DNA of 64,000 bases from Caballeronia sp. GAFFF1 (GCF_023630705.1 NZ_JALQEM010000002.1:120409-184408), one strand, 5' to 3'; numbered from the stretch's first letter, positions 1 through 10,386 are shown. Program-made: numbers and translations. The notes: generated by a model from the sequence alone, not told the origin.

Positions 1-458
1 CGCTCGCCGCCTTAGGCGTCGCGGCGCTCTTGCGCTCGTCGCCGCTCGCGTTTCAGGCGGTGAAGCTCGCGGGCGCGGCGTATCTCGTGTGGATCGGCAT
101 CAAGGCGCTGCGCAGCCACGGCCTCGCGACGGCGCATGCGCGCCCGAGCCAGCCGCTGTCGAGCGTGTTTCGGCAGAGCGTGCTCGGCAACATGCTGAAT
201 CCGAAAGTGACGCTGTTCTTCATCGTGTTCCTGCCGCAGTTCGTCGATCCGCACGGCACGCAAAGCGTGATGCTGCAAATGTTCGAGCTGGGCGGCGTGT
301 TCATGCTGCAAACGGTCGCCGTGTTCTCGCTCTTCGGCATCGGAGCAGGAATGATCGGCGCGTGGCTCAAGCGCCGTCCGCGCGTGGGCGTCTGGCTCGA
401 CCGGCTTGCGGGCTTGACATTTATCGCGCTCGGCATTCGCGTGGCGCTGCGCGACTGA
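1..458 (+). CDS. LysE/RhtB family amino-acid exporter, 3' part
   Basis: Only the C-terminal part is in the window; the reading frame is open from base 3 and the gene starts upstream. LysE/RhtB proteins are inner-membrane exporters of amino acids or homoserine lactone. The visible part has the family signature AVKLAGAAYLVWIGIKALRS near the start. This is followed by NPKVTLFFIVFLPQF, the conserved segment before the fourth helix, and two more hydrophobic helices up to the end. The TTG at base 30 is an internal leucine codon, not a start. The substrate cannot be told from sequence. Confidence 0.88.
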   Translation, partial: LAALGVAALLRSSPLAFQAVKLAGAAYLVWIGIKALRSHGLATAHARPSQPLSSVFRQSVLGNMLNPKVTLFFIVFLPQFVDPHGTQSVMLQMFELGGVFMLQTVAVFSLFGIGAGMIGAWLKRRPRVGVWLDRLAGLTFIALGIRVALRD

Positions 459-522
459 CTTCGCTTTTGCCGCACCGCGCCTGCGCGCGTCGTTCGTTCA
501 TCACGGTCTCGCCGGAGCCTTC

Positions 523-1368
523 ATGACTTTGCCTTGCCTCGTCGCCGCTCGCCGTTTCGACGCCGCCGCGCACGCGCCGTTCTTTATCGGCGATGAACGC
601 GTCGGCTGGATTCGCAAGACCGATGTCGCCTTGCTCGCGCGCTGGCCAGAAACGTTCGTGGTCGACGACGACGCCGTGCGTCTGAATCCGTCGCTCGACG
701 AGACTGACGCGCGCAGCGCGGCGCTCGCCGCCGTCATCGCTGTGCTGCACGCGGACGGCAGCATCCCCGGCTGGCGCGACGAGACGTATGCGATCCGCAA
801 TCACTTCGACGCCGCGCCGCTCGCGTTCATCGAGCGAGCGGCCTCGCGCTTCTTCGGCACCATCACTTACGCGGTGCACGTGAACGGCATCGTAAAATAT
901 CGGGATAGCGCGCCGCGGCTCTGGATCGCGCGGCGCAGCCACACCAAGTCGACCGATCCCGGCATGCTGGACAACATGGTGGCGGGCGGCATCGGCTGGG
1001 GCTACGGGCTCATGCCGACGCTCGCCAAAGAATGCTGGGAAGAAGCGGGCATGCCTGAAGTACTGGCCATGACCGCGACGCCCGGCGGCACGTTTCACGT
1101 TCTGCAGTCGGCGCCGGAAGGCACGCAGGCCGAGCAGATCTTCGTGTATGACATCGCGCTGCCGCCGGACTTCACGCCGCGCAATCAGGACGGCGAAGTC
1201 GCCGAGCATCGCGAGGCGAGCATCGACGAAGTCGCGCGCTGGATCGAAGAAGGCGAGATGACCGTCGATGCGAGCCTCGCCACGCTCGACTGCCTGCTGC
1301 GCCATCGCTGGATCGACGAAGACGCCTGCCAGGGCATCGAGGCGCTTTACGCGCCGCCGCCCGTTTGA
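523..1368 (+). CDS. DUF4743 / Nudix hydrolase family protein
   Basis: A 281-residue protein. Residues 1 to about 115 form the N-terminal domain seen in proteins like plant NUDT20/NUDT24 and fungal thiamine-pyrophosphokinase-related proteins (DUF4743). The rest is a Nudix fold: AVHVNGIVKY and LWIARRS open it, and a degenerate Nudix box follows around GWGYGLMPTLAKECWEEAG, with the paired glutamates of the E-E-x-G core. Nudix enzymes hydrolyse nucleoside-diphosphate-linked compounds; relatives in plants act on oxidised thiamine diphosphate, so metabolite repair is a fair guess. It sits 64 bases after the LysE gene and 40 bases before purU, so all three may be co-transcribed. Confidence 0.85.
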   Translation: MTLPCLVAARRFDAAAHAPFFIGDERVGWIRKTDVALLARWPETFVVDDDAVRLNPSLDETDARSAALAAVIAVLHADGSIPGWRDETYAIRNHFDAAPLAFIERAASRFFGTITYAVHVNGIVKYRDSAPRLWIARRSHTKSTDPGMLDNMVAGGIGWGYGLMPTLAKECWEEAGMPEVLAMTATPGGTFHVLQSAPEGTQAEQIFVYDIALPPDFTPRNQDGEVAEHREASIDEVARWIEEGEMTVDASLATLDCLLRHRWIDEDACQGIEALYAPPPV

Positions 1369-1408
1369 ACATCGAGCATCAACGCATTGAGGAAGGAGTA
1401 ACCGGTTC

Positions 1409-2278
1409 ATGTCGACCGAACATAGTTTCATCCTGAAGTTGTCGTGCCCGGACCGGCCGGGAATCGTGCATGCGGTCTCCGGTTTTCTGTTCGATCTCGG
1501 CGCGAACATCCTGGATTCGGCGCAATTCGGCGACAGCCGCACCGGCGAATTCTTCATGCGGGTGCATTTTCAGGAAGTGGGCGGCGATCCCGGTCTCGAC
1601 GCGCTGCGCAAGTCGTTCGCCACGCTCGCCGATGAGTTCGGCATGCGCTGGGAATTGCACGATGCGCTCGCGAAACCGCGCGTCGTCATCATGGTGTCGA
1701 AGATCGGCCATTGCCTGAACGACCTGCTGTTCCGCTATCGCACGGGACAATTGCAAATCGAGATTCCGGCAATCGTCTCGAACCACAAGGATTTTTATCA
1801 GCTCGCCGCGAGCTACGACATTCCGTTCCATCACTTGCCGCTCAACGGCGGCACCGCGCAGGCGAAGGCCGCGCAGGAAGCGCGCATGATGGAAATCATC
1901 GACCAGCACGACACCGATCTCGTCGTGCTCGCGCGCTACATGCAGATTCTGTCGCCCGACATGTGCGACAAGCTCGCGGGCCGCGCGATCAACATTCACC
2001 ACTCGTTCCTGCCGAGCTTCAAGGGCGCGAAGCCGTACTATCAGGCGTTCGACCGCGGCGTGAAGCTGATCGGCGCAACTGCGCACTATGTGACGACGGA
2101 TCTGGACGAAGGCCCGATCATCGAGCAGGAAGTGGAGCGCGTGGACCACAGCATGACGCCGGATCAACTGACGGCGATCGGCCGCGATGTCGAGTGCGTG
2201 ACACTCGCGCGTGCGGTGAAATGGCATGTGGAGCATCGCATCGTGCTGAACGGAAGCAAGACGGTCGTGTTCCGCTAG
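1409..2278 (+). CDS. purU: Formyltetrahydrofolate deformylase
   Basis: PurU hydrolyses 10-formyltetrahydrofolate to tetrahydrofolate and formate, balancing one-carbon pools in the cytoplasm. The 289-residue length is normal for the family. Residues 8-85 are an ACT domain (LSCPDRPGIVHAV at the start). Residues 95-289 are a formyltransferase domain with INIHHSFLPSFKGAKPY and the later TTDLDEGPIIEQ, which carry the catalytic His and Asp region. GGAAGGAG lies just before the ATG. A strong terminator follows the stop, so this is the last gene of its transcript. Confidence 0.96.
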   Translation: MSTEHSFILKLSCPDRPGIVHAVSGFLFDLGANILDSAQFGDSRTGEFFMRVHFQEVGGDPGLDALRKSFATLADEFGMRWELHDALAKPRVVIMVSKIGHCLNDLLFRYRTGQLQIEIPAIVSNHKDFYQLAASYDIPFHHLPLNGGTAQAKAAQEARMMEIIDQHDTDLVVLARYMQILSPDMCDKLAGRAINIHHSFLPSFKGAKPYYQAFDRGVKLIGATAHYVTTDLDEGPIIEQEVERVDHSMTPDQLTAIGRDVECVTLARAVKWHVEHRIVLNGSKTVVFR

Positions 2279-2305
2279 ACGCTGCCAGACGCCAAGAGCA
2301 AGAAT

Positions 2306-2337
2306 GCCCGCTGATCTTCGGATCGAGCGGGCTTTTT
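2306..2337 (+). terminator. Rho-independent terminator after purU
   Basis: GCCCGCT pairs with AGCGGGC, extended by an inner GATC/GATC stem around a TTCG tetraloop, and is followed by five T residues. It ends the purU transcript and lies just before the convergent AI-2E permease gene. Confidence 0.85.
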
Positions 2338-2355
2338 GCTTCTGGGCGGCTGTGG

Positions 2356-3444
2356 TCAGACGAGCCGCAGATAGATCAGCTCGCGCTTGATGTACGCGTA
2401 GAAAATCGGCGCGGCGATGACGCCCGGCAAGCCGAACGCGGCTTCCATCGCCAGCATGGCAAGCAGCAGTTCCCACGCGCGCGCCTCGATCTGCCCGCCG
2501 ATGATCCGCGCGTTCAGGAAGTATTCGAGCTTGTGAATGACGATCAGGAACCCGAGCGACGCGACCGCCGTGCCGAAGGACACCGAAAACGAGATCGCGA
2601 CAATGATGGTGTTCGAGATCAGATTGCCGATGACGGGCAAGAGGCCGAGGATGAACGTGATCAACACGAGCGTCTTGGAGAGCGGCAGGCGCTCGTGAAA
2701 GAGCGGCAGCGCGACGAGAAGATAGAGCGCGGTGAACGCGGCGTTGATCCCCGAAATCTTGATCTGCGCGAACACGATGCGGCGGAAGGCGTCGGCAAAA
2801 CGCGAAACGCGCGTGACGAGCGCCGTCGAAAGCGGCAGCCGATGCGTCTGCTTCGGCGCGCCCACCGCGACGATCGCGCCGATGATCATGCCGATCAGAA
2901 TGTGCCCGAAGCCGCGCGCCATGTCGCGGCCGCCTTCCTGCAATTGCTCCGAGTGCTTGCGCATGAGCTCGGCGGCGCGCTCCTTCATCTGGCCGGCGTC
3001 GACCGGCAGATAATTGGCGATCCAGTCCGGCACGCGCAGCCGCGCGTGCGACGTGACGCTCACCAATTGGTCCAGCAGCCGCTGGAGGCTCGGGACGTCG
3101 TGCTCGAAATGCTCGATCGTCGCGATGGTGAGGCCGGTCAGCCCGCCGATGATGATCGCCGAGATCAGCACGACCGCGATCAGCCGCGCGCCCTTGCTCA
3201 TCACGTGTCGCTCGATGACGGGCGCGATCATGTGCACCAGCTGGAACACAAGCATGCCGGCCAGCAGCGCGCCCAGCAGCTTGAGATGCAGCACGAGGAA
3301 CATGGCGAGGAACGCCGCGATGTAACTGCCAATCTCCACGGCCGGGAGCTTTGGCAGGCTCATGTCGCTCGTCAGCCTGACGGGGCGCGCCGGCAAGTCC
3401 CGTACGCGTCGCTCCTCGTTGGCCGCTTCGTTGCGCTTCGCCAT
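2356..3444 (-). CDS. AI-2E family transporter (PerM-like permease)
   Basis: A 362-residue integral membrane protein of the AI-2E transporter superfamily (PF01594). Two or three hydrophobic helices lie near residues 35-100, with the typical long soluble stretch after them. The remaining helices include LGLLPVIGNLISNTIIV and a C-terminal GLPGVIAAPIFYAYIK, the conserved end of the family. Members export autoinducer-2, Na+/H+ or unknown solutes; substrate cannot be inferred here. It begins 63 bases downstream of uvrA on the same strand, so read-through from uvrA is possible. Confidence 0.9.
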   Translation of the reverse strand: MAKRNEAANEERRVRDLPARPVRLTSDMSLPKLPAVEIGSYIAAFLAMFLVLHLKLLGALLAGMLVFQLVHMIAPVIERHVMSKGARLIAVVLISAIIIGGLTGLTIATIEHFEHDVPSLQRLLDQLVSVTSHARLRVPDWIANYLPVDAGQMKERAAELMRKHSEQLQEGGRDMARGFGHILIGMIIGAIVAVGAPKQTHRLPLSTALVTRVSRFADAFRRIVFAQIKISGINAAFTALYLLVALPLFHERLPLSKTLVLITFILGLLPVIGNLISNTIIVAISFSVSFGTAVASLGFLIVIHKLEYFLNARIIGGQIEARAWELLLAMLAMEAAFGLPGVIAAPIFYAYIKRELIYLRLV

Positions 3445-3507
3445 GACTGCGTATCCTTTTTGCTGCTGCCTACCACGGTTGTTCTTGCCGCCGGGCTGCG
3501 GCGGTTG

Positions 3508-6381
3508 TCAGGCGGCCGACTTCGGACGCTGGAGCAGCGGCGCAAGGTAGCGGCCCGTGAAGCTCGACTTCGACTTCGCAACCTGCTCCGGCGTCCCCTG
3601 CGCGATGATCTGCCCGCCGCCCGCGCCGCCTTCCGGACCGAGGTCGATCACCCAGTCGGCGGTTTTGATCACGTCCAGATTATGCTCGATGATGACGACC
3701 GTGTTGCCCTGATCTCGCAACCGGTGGATCACTTCGAGCAAGAGCGCGATGTCGTGAAAATGCAGGCCGGTCGTCGGTTCGTCAAGGATATATAGCGTCC
3801 GACCGGTATCGCGCTTGCTCAGTTCCAGCGAAAGCTTCACCCGCTGCGCTTCGCCGCCCGAAAGCGTGGTCGCCGACTGGCCGAGGCGGATGTAGCCGAG
3901 GCCCACCTCGAGCAGCGTCTTCAGCTTGCGCGCGACGACCGGCACCGCCTTGAAGAACTCGTGCGCGGCTTCCACCGTGAGGTCGAGCACTTCGCTGATG
4001 TTCTTGCCTTTGTACTGGATGTCGAGCGTCTCGCGGTTGTAACGCTTGCCGTGGCATACGTCGCAAGGCACATAAACGTCCGGCAGAAAGTGCATCTCCA
4101 CCTTCAGCACGCCGTCGCCCTGACAGGCTTCGCAGCGTCCGCCCTTGACGTTGAACGAGAAGCGGCCCGCTTCGTAGCCGCGCTCCTTAGCGGCCGGCAC
4201 GCCCGCGAACAGTTCGCGGATAGGCGTGAACAAGCCGGTATAAGTCGCCGGATTCGAGCGCGGCGTGCGGCCGATCGGCGATTGATCGACGGCGATCACC
4301 TTGTCGAAGTGCTCCAGACCTTCGATGGATTCGTACGGCGCAGGCTCCGTCGACGAGCCATACAAATGCTGGGCGACCGCGTGCTGAAGCGTGTCGTTGA
4401 TGAGCGTCGACTTGCCCGAACCCGAGACGCCTGTCACGCATGTCAACAGGCCGACCGGAAGATCGAGCGTCACGTGCTTGAGGTTATTGCCGTGCGCCTC
4501 GACGATGCGCAGTCGCCGCTCGTCCGGCGCGTTGCGCTTGTCCGGATAGCTGATCGTGCGCTTGCCGGACAAATATTGTCCCGTGATGGAGTTCGGGTCT
4601 TTCTGCACCTGAAGCGGCGTGCCCTCCGCGACGATCACGCCGCCATGTTCGCCCGCGCCCGGTCCCATGTCGACCACGTAATCGGCCATGCGGATCATGT
4701 CTTCGTCGTGCTCGACGACGATCACCGAATTGCCGATATCGCGCAGATGCTTGAGCGTGTCGATCAGGCGGTCGTTGTCGCGCTGATGCAGGCCGATGGA
4801 CGGCTCGTCCAGCACGTACATCACGCCTGTCAGCCCCGAGCCGATCTGCGACGCGAGCCGGATGCGTTGCGCCTCGCCGCCGGAGAGCGTCTCCGCGCTG
4901 CGTTCCAGCGACAGGTAATCCAGTCCGACGTTATTCAGGAACGACAGCCGCGCGACGATTTCCTTGATGACCTTGTCGGCGATTTCGCCCTTCGCGCCGT
5001 CCAGACGCAGCGTCTGAAAGTAGCCGAGCGTGTCGCGCAGCGGCCAGCCGCTCACTTCGTAGATGCCGCGCGCCTGATCGCCCGAACCGACCTTGACGAA
5101 GCGTGCCTCGCGCCGCAGACGCGTGCCTTCGCACGCCGGGCACGGCTGATTGTTCTGGTATTTCGCCAGTTCTTCGCGCACGGCGGTGGAATCCGTCTCG
5201 CGGTAGCGCCGCTCGAGGTTCGGGATGATGCCTTCGAATGCATGCTCGCGCACCGAAGCGCGACCGCGCTCGTTAATGTACGAAAACGGAATGGCCTGCT
5301 TGCCCGAGCCGAAGAGCAGCGTCTTGCGCACCTTCTCCGCCAGTTCCTCGAACGGCGCGTCGATATCGAATTCGTAGAACGCGGCGAGGCTTTGCAGCAT
5401 CTGGAAATAGAACTGATTGCGCCGGTCCCAGCCCTTCACCGCGCCCGCCGCCAGCGACAGCGACGGATGCGCGACCACGCGCTTCGGATCGAAAAACGTG
5501 ATCTGGCCGAGGCCGTCGCATTCGGGACACGCGCCCATCGGGTTGTTGAACGAGAAAAGACGCGGCTCGAGTTCCTGCAGCGAGTAGGAGCAGATCGGGC
5601 ACGCGAACTTCGAGCTGAAGAGCTTCTCGTGGTCCGTGTCCATTTCGAGCGCGATGGCGCGGCCGTCGGCGAGGCGCAGCGCGGTCTCGAACGATTCCGC
5701 GAGACGCTGCTTCATGTCGGGGCGCACTTTCAGCCGGTCGATCACCACGTCGATCGTGTGCTTGTCATTCTTCTTGAGCTTCGGCAGCGAATCGACTTCA
5801 TAGATTTTCGCGACGCCTTCGTTCGCCGTGCCGCCGCCCGAGCGAATCCGAAAGCGGATGAAGCCCTGCGCCTGCATTTCCTCGAATAACTCGACGTGCT
5901 CGCCTTTGCGGTCCGCGACCACGGGCGCGAGAATCATCAGCTTGGTTTCTTCGGGCAGCGCGAGTGCCGCGTCCACCATTTGCGAGACGCTTTGCGCTTC
6001 CAGCGGAATCAGATGGTCGGGACAATATGGCGTGCCGACGCGCGCATATAGAAGACGCAGATAATCGTGAATTTCCGTGACCGTGCCGACCGTCGAGCGC
6101 GGATTATGCGACGTGGCTTTCTGCTCGATCGAAATGGCCGGCGACAAACCTTCGATCAGATCGACGTCCGGCTTTTCCATGAGCTGTAGAAATTGCCGCG
6201 CGTAGGCCGAGAGACTTTCCACGTAACGGCGCTGGCCTTCGGCGTAAAGCGTATCGAACGCGAGCGACGACTTGCCCGACCCGGACAACCCCGTAATCAC
6301 GATCAGCTTGTGACGCGGCAAGTCGAGACTGACGTTCTTCAGATTGTGGGTGCGCGCCCCACGAATACGAATTTCTTCCAC
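3508..6381 (-). CDS. uvrA: Excinuclease ABC subunit A
   Basis: UvrA is the damage-recognising ATPase of nucleotide excision repair and works with UvrB and UvrC. The 957 residues contain two ABC ATPase halves. The first P-loop is GLSGSGKS at residues 31-38, and the second is GVSGSGKST in the C-terminal half. Each half has a signature LSGGEAQR. Two zinc-binding modules are visible: CPIC...CPEC in the first half and CEAC...CDVC in the second. Length and order match canonical UvrA. It is divergent from the MFS gene at 6655, with 273 bases between the starts; I saw no clear LexA box there. Confidence 0.98.
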   Translation of the reverse strand: MEEIRIRGARTHNLKNVSLDLPRHKLIVITGLSGSGKSSLAFDTLYAEGQRRYVESLSAYARQFLQLMEKPDVDLIEGLSPAISIEQKATSHNPRSTVGTVTEIHDYLRLLYARVGTPYCPDHLIPLEAQSVSQMVDAALALPEETKLMILAPVVADRKGEHVELFEEMQAQGFIRFRIRSGGGTANEGVAKIYEVDSLPKLKKNDKHTIDVVIDRLKVRPDMKQRLAESFETALRLADGRAIALEMDTDHEKLFSSKFACPICSYSLQELEPRLFSFNNPMGACPECDGLGQITFFDPKRVVAHPSLSLAAGAVKGWDRRNQFYFQMLQSLAAFYEFDIDAPFEELAEKVRKTLLFGSGKQAIPFSYINERGRASVREHAFEGIIPNLERRYRETDSTAVREELAKYQNNQPCPACEGTRLRREARFVKVGSGDQARGIYEVSGWPLRDTLGYFQTLRLDGAKGEIADKVIKEIVARLSFLNNVGLDYLSLERSAETLSGGEAQRIRLASQIGSGLTGVMYVLDEPSIGLHQRDNDRLIDTLKHLRDIGNSVIVVEHDEDMIRMADYVVDMGPGAGEHGGVIVAEGTPLQVQKDPNSITGQYLSGKRTISYPDKRNAPDERRLRIVEAHGNNLKHVTLDLPVGLLTCVTGVSGSGKSTLINDTLQHAVAQHLYGSSTEPAPYESIEGLEHFDKVIAVDQSPIGRTPRSNPATYTGLFTPIRELFAGVPAAKERGYEAGRFSFNVKGGRCEACQGDGVLKVEMHFLPDVYVPCDVCHGKRYNRETLDIQYKGKNISEVLDLTVEAAHEFFKAVPVVARKLKTLLEVGLGYIRLGQSATTLSGGEAQRVKLSLELSKRDTGRTLYILDEPTTGLHFHDIALLLEVIHRLRDQGNTVVIIEHNLDVIKTADWVIDLGPEGGAGGGQIIAQGTPEQVAKSKSSFTGRYLAPLLQRPKSAA

Positions 6382-6654
6382 GAGTTTGTTCCGGCGACGA
6401 GCGGGGAATGAGGGGGGCCAAACCTGCTACTATAACGACTTTTGCAGGGCGCGGCGCCCGCGCACCCCGTGCCGCGGACGGGCCCAGGCCGCTTGCCGCG
6501 GGCCTTGCGGCGGTCTTGCCGGCGCAGCGAGCAGCGGCCATGCGCGCCGAGTCGTCCGCTGCATATGGTGCCGTTTCGAGCAAGAACAAGGCGGCCGCGC
6601 CTGACGTCGCAACAGGCCGGGCCAGACGCGACCCTCATTCATTTCCCGTCTCTG

Positions 6655-7857
6655 ATGTCCAATCCGTCTGCCACGTCCGCACGTCTCTCCGCGCCGGAAT
6701 TGCGCGCGACCGTGTCGCTTGCCGCCATCTTCGCGCTGCGCATGCTCGGTCTCTTCATGATCATGCCGGTGTTCTCCATCTACGCGAGAACGATTCCCGG
6801 CGGCGACAACGTGCTGCTCGTCGGCATTGCGCTTGGCGCTTACGGCGTCACGCAGTCGATGCTCTATATCTTCTACGGCTGGATCTCCGACAAGCTCGGT
6901 CGCAAGCCGGTCATCGCGTTCGGGCTGCTGGTCTTCGCAATCGGCAGCTTCGTGGCGGCCGTCGGGCATTCCATGGCGTGGATCATCGCCGGACGCGTGA
7001 TCCAGGGCATGGGCGCGGTGTCGTCGGCGGTGATCGCGTTCATCGCGGATCTGACGCACGAGGAAAACCGCACCAAGGCCATGGCGATGGTGGGCGGCAG
7101 CATCGGCGTGTCGTTCGCGGTGGCGATCGTCGGCGCGCCGATCCTCTTCCACTGGATCGGCATGAGCGGGCTTTTCACGGTGATCGGCGCGCTGTCCATC
7201 GTGGCGGTCGGCGTCGTGCTCTGGATCGTCCCCGATCCGCCGGCGCGCCCGGTGCACGTCAAGGCGCCCTTCAGCGAAGTGCTGCATAACGTCGAACTGT
7301 TGCGCCTCAATTTCGGCGTGCTCGTCCTGCACGCGACGCAGACGGCGCTCTTTCTCGTCGTCCCGCGCATTCTGGAGGCCGGCGGACTGCCCGTGGCGTC
7401 GCACTGGAAAATCTACCTGCCGGTCATGGGGCTCGCTTTCGTCATGATGGTGCCGGCGATCATCGCGGCCGAGAAGCGCGGCAAGATGAAGGCCGTCATG
7501 CTCGGCGCAATCGGGCTTATCCTGTTCGGACAGTTGTTATTGGGCGCGGCTCCCCATACGCTATGGTCCGTGGCCGCGATTCTGTTCGTGTATTTCCTGG
7601 GCTTCAACGTGCTGGAGGCGTCGCAGCCGTCGCTCGTGTCCAAGCTCGCGCCGGGCACGCGAAAGGGCGCGGCAGCGGGCGTCTACAACACGACGCAGTC
7701 CATCGGCCTTGCCCTGGGCGGAGTGGTCGGCGGCTGGCTCCTGAAGCTGGACGGACCGAGCGCGGTGTTCTACTCGTGCTCGGCGCTCGTGCTCGCGTGG
7801 CTTGTCGTTGCAATGTGGATGAAGCCGCCGCCGCGCAAAGCCGGGCGCGCGGCTTGA
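6655..7857 (+). CDS. Major facilitator superfamily transporter (DHA1-like)
   Basis: A 400-residue, roughly 12-helix transporter. MLGLFMIMPVFSIYAR forms helix 1, and GWISDKLGRKPVI is the conserved loop 2-3 motif of MFS drug/proton antiporters. I chose the ATG at 6655 because the protein then starts MSNPSATSARLSAPEL, just before helix 1. The frame stays open upstream to 6442 but that stretch is arginine/proline-rich and not transporter-like. Placement between divergent uvrA and ssb is a recurrent Burkholderiaceae order. Substrate unknown. Confidence 0.9.
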   Translation: MSNPSATSARLSAPELRATVSLAAIFALRMLGLFMIMPVFSIYARTIPGGDNVLLVGIALGAYGVTQSMLYIFYGWISDKLGRKPVIAFGLLVFAIGSFVAAVGHSMAWIIAGRVIQGMGAVSSAVIAFIADLTHEENRTKAMAMVGGSIGVSFAVAIVGAPILFHWIGMSGLFTVIGALSIVAVGVVLWIVPDPPARPVHVKAPFSEVLHNVELLRLNFGVLVLHATQTALFLVVPRILEAGGLPVASHWKIYLPVMGLAFVMMVPAIIAAEKRGKMKAVMLGAIGLILFGQLLLGAAPHTLWSVAAILFVYFLGFNVLEASQPSLVSKLAPGTRKGAAAGVYNTTQSIGLALGGVVGGWLLKLDGPSAVFYSCSALVLAWLVVAMWMKPPPRKAGRAA

Positions 7858-7974
7858 AGAGACGTTTAATCATTTGAATCCAGTCAGTCGTGCTGTCCGG
7901 CTTCGCACGGGAGCGACGCCTGCGCGAACAGCGCCGCACGTCTGACAGTAGGCAAAGAATCAACCGGAGAAATC

Positions 7975-8499
7975 ATGGCATCTGTCAACAAGGTCATTCT
8001 CGTAGGCAATCTGGGCGCGGACCCGGAAACGCGCTACCTTCCGAGCGGCGACGCCGTGGCCAACATTCGTCTCGCGACGACCGACCGCTACAAGGACAAG
8101 GCGTCCGGCGAGATGAAAGAGCTCACCGAGTGGCACCGTGTCGCGTTCTTCGGGCGGCTCGCCGAAATCGTCAACGAATATCTGAAGAAGGGCTCGTCGG
8201 TGTACATCGAGGGCCGCATCCGCACGCGCAAATGGACCGATCAATCAGGACAGGAACGCTATTCGACCGAAATCGTCGCTGACCAGATGCAAATGCTGGG
8301 CGGACGCGGCGGCGCGGGCGGCGGCGACGATGGCGGCTACAGCCGCAGCGCGCCGATGGAGCGCTCCGGCGGCGGTGGAGGCCGGGCGCCTTCGGGCTCG
8401 GGCGGCGGACGCGCGGGCGGTCCCGGTGGCGGCGCGAGCCGTCCGAGCGCGCCCGCCGGCGGCGGCTTCGACGACATGGACGACGACATTCCGTTCTGA
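7975..8499 (+). CDS. ssb: Single-stranded DNA-binding protein
   Basis: SSB coats single-stranded DNA as a tetramer in replication, repair and recombination. Residues 1-110 are the OB fold, beginning [18 protein letters not shown]. Residues 112-165 are a glycine-rich disordered linker. The last residues DDMDDDIPF are the acidic tip that docks partner proteins. The start has ACCGGAGAAATC before the ATG, and a strong terminator follows 31 bases after the stop. Confidence 0.98.
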   Translation: MASVNKVILVGNLGADPETRYLPSGDAVANIRLATTDRYKDKASGEMKELTEWHRVAFFGRLAEIVNEYLKKGSSVYIEGRIRTRKWTDQSGQERYSTEIVADQMQMLGGRGGAGGGDDGGYSRSAPMERSGGGGGRAPSGSGGGRAGGPGGGASRPSAPAGGGFDDMDDDIPF

Positions 8500-8529
8500 T
8501 AACGCTCCGGCACGCGACGCATCGACGAA

Positions 8530-8568
8530 ACGGGCCTCCTGCTTCTGGCAGGAGGCCCGTTTTTTATT
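8530..8568 (+). terminator. Rho-independent terminator after ssb
   Basis: ACGGGCCTCCTGC and GCAGGAGGCCCGT form a 13-bp perfect stem around TTCTG, followed by a run of T. It is the strongest terminator in the window. Confidence 0.95.
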
Positions 8569-8678
8569 TCTCTCAGTGTATTTTGGCAAGTTCCTACGTG
8601 CATTCGCTATTTATCGGCGGCGATTGGAAGGCTGCCGGTTTAATCGCTGTCATTCGGCATGAATTCAAATCAGGCGTA

Positions 8679-8694
8679 ATCGGACTAGTCCGAT
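8679..8694. promoter_or_regulatory. 16-bp perfect palindrome upstream of response-regulator block
   Basis: ATCGGACTAGTCCGAT is a perfect inverted repeat in the roughly 370-base gap between the ssb terminator and the first response regulator. An A+T-rich tract (about 8705-8745) follows it and probably holds the promoter. The CGGAC/GTCCG arms recur in inverted repeats before the next two regulator genes. Which protein binds it is unknown. Confidence 0.45.
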
Positions 8695-8940
8695 GGTTTC
8701 GACTTAGCGCACAAATTATTTTGATGGAAAATATTTTGAAATGCTGAGAGAGCTATGTCTGCGGTCTGTCATCAAATGGCGGGAACGCAATGCAGCGAGT
8801 ACCTAAAACTGAATAACGCTGCTTGAATGCGTGTTCGGATTTTACGTGCGCGTCAGCGCGTTAATCCGCGCTTCGCGGCGTTGCGACGTCGCGAGCGTCG
8901 AAAAGCGCCACTAAACATAGAAATAGCCGAGGGCCTATTG

Positions 8941-9585
8941 ATGCTTCGTGTAGTGTTGGCCGACGACCATCCTTTCGTAGTCCTTGGAATGAGGGCGCTT
9001 ATCAATGCGGACGACGGATTGTTCGTCACGGGCGAAGCCAAAAATACCAGTACTTTGCTTGCTGAACTCCAAAAGGCACCATGCGATGTGCTCGTCACCG
9101 ATTTCGCCATGCCCGAGCCGGGGCGCGACGCACAGGACGGGCTTTTCCTGATCCGCAAGGTCAGGCAGGATTGGCCAGGCATCAGCATTGTCGTGCTGAC
9201 CAGCGTCAGCAATGTTGCCATTCTTCGCTCCATTCTTAATGCCGGCGCAATGGGCCTCGTCGACAAGGCCGAACCCATTGAACTTGTCCCGACCGCCGTG
9301 AAGCAAGCGAGCGTCGGCCGCCGCTACGTGAGTGCATCGTTTCGCGCGGCGCTCGCCGAGGCTGGCGCCGAAACGCATTCCTCGCCCGATGCGCCGCGCC
9401 TCTCCCCGAGGGAAATCGAAGTGGTGAAGCTATTCGCGAAAGGCCGTTCCATCACCGAGATCGCGAGAGAGTTGCAGCGGGACGTGCGCACCATCAGCCG
9501 ACAAAAACGCGATGCAATGAACAAGCTCGGAGTGAAGAACGATCCCGGTCTCTTCGCGTTCGTGCGGGCACGCGGACTATGCTGA
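8941..9585 (+). CDS. LuxR-type response regulator 1 (RcsB-like)
   Basis: A 214-residue two-domain response regulator. The receiver (residues 1-125) has the acidic pair in VVLADDHP, the phosphoacceptor Asp in VLVTDFAMP, the Thr in VVLTS and the Lys in LVDKAE, so it should be phosphorylatable. The C-terminal helix-turn-helix (about 150-214) is LuxR/NarL type, with LSPREIEVVKLFAKGRSITE and the RcsB-like DVRTISRQKRDAMNKLGV. I chose the ATG at 8941, preceded by GAGGG; an in-frame ATG at 8827 would add 38 arginine-rich residues unlike a receiver. First of three similar genes upstream of a hybrid kinase. Confidence 0.92.
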   Translation: MLRVVLADDHPFVVLGMRALINADDGLFVTGEAKNTSTLLAELQKAPCDVLVTDFAMPEPGRDAQDGLFLIRKVRQDWPGISIVVLTSVSNVAILRSILNAGAMGLVDKAEPIELVPTAVKQASVGRRYVSASFRAALAEAGAETHSSPDAPRLSPREIEVVKLFAKGRSITEIARELQRDVRTISRQKRDAMNKLGVKNDPGLFAFVRARGLC

Positions 9586-9667
9586 TCTGCGCAGGACCGC
9601 ATTTCCAATTCAGATGCATCTTATGTCTTTTAGGGGGTTGGTGCCCGATGCTTATATTCGGGATCAG

Positions 9668-9682
9668 GTCCGCGTGTCGGAC
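9668..9682. promoter_or_regulatory. Inverted repeat before response regulator 2
   Basis: GTCCG and CGGAC arms flank five bases, 24 bases before the chosen start of the second regulator. The arms match those of the palindrome at 8679-8694, which suggests a common binding protein, though short GC-rich inverted repeats can arise by chance. Confidence 0.3.
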
Positions 9683-9705
9683 TTCATAACTAAGGGTTTG
9701 TGTCG

Positions 9706-10386
9706 ATGGAATTCGGGAATGGTAGCGAGGTCTTCTCGCGTGCGCGGCGTATAAGGTTGGCAATTGCGGACGACCATCCGCTCGTCATTCTGGCAATTGA
9801 GCGGCTAGCGGCGAACTTTCCCAACGTGGAAGTCGTCAGCCGAAGCGCCAATTCCACGCAATTGGATGATTCGCTGACACGCGGCGATTGCGATGTCGCT
9901 CTTGTTGATTTTTATATGCCGGGCGGCCGATATGGCGACGGCATACAGCTCATTCAGCACATTGCGCATTGTTATCCGGACGTTCGCATTATCGTTCTGT
10001 CGCGCAACGACAATGCGGCACTCGTCAGGCAAGCATTGGACGCCGGCGCGCACGCGTTCCTGAGCAAGGAAGACCGGCTCGATCTGGTGTACGTCGCCAT
10101 CGTATCGGCCATCGCCAACGAAACGTATCTGGGCCCGGCGGTCCGTCGAACCATGTCGGTAGCCAATGTCGAAAGCCGCGCGCGCTTCATCCGGCAGCGC
10201 CTGACAACGCGGGAACTCGAAGTCATCGAGCGTTATGCGCGAGGCGCGAACGTAACGGAAATCGCAAAAGAACTGGACCGCAGCGTGAAGACCATTAGCG
10301 CTCAGAAGTGTGCAGCCATGCGCAAACTGGAGCTATCGACTGACGCCGATCTTTACCGGTTCATTGCCGACAGCGATCTGCTCTGA
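9706..10386 (+). CDS. LuxR-type response regulator 2 (RcsB-like)
   Basis: A 226-residue response regulator paralogous to its neighbours. The receiver has LAIADDHPLV, phosphoacceptor Asp in ALVDFYMP, Ser in IIVLSR (in place of the more usual Thr, still acceptable) and Lys in FLSKED. The DNA-binding half is LuxR/NarL type, with LTTRELEVIERYARGANVTE and SVKTISAQKCAAMRKL. A GTG at 9700 is in frame, but TAAGGG at 9691-9696 is better spaced for the ATG at 9706. Sequence differences outside the motifs are large, so the three copies are old duplicates rather than a recent repeat. Confidence 0.92.
   Translation: MEFGNGSEVFSRARRIRLAIADDHPLVILAIERLAANFPNVEVVSRSANSTQLDDSLTRGDCDVALVDFYMPGGRYGDGIQLIQHIAHCYPDVRIIVLSRNDNAALVRQALDAGAHAFLSKEDRLDLVYVAIVSAIANETYLGPAVRRTMSVANVESRARFIRQRLTTRELEVIERYARGANVTEIAKELDRSVKTISAQKCAAMRKLELSTDADLYRFIADSDLL

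Noticed and set aside
1711..3795. A 694-codon plus-strand frame running from inside purU through the AI-2E permease
   Set aside because: It crosses a terminator and two well-supported genes in other frames and has no protein-like pattern.
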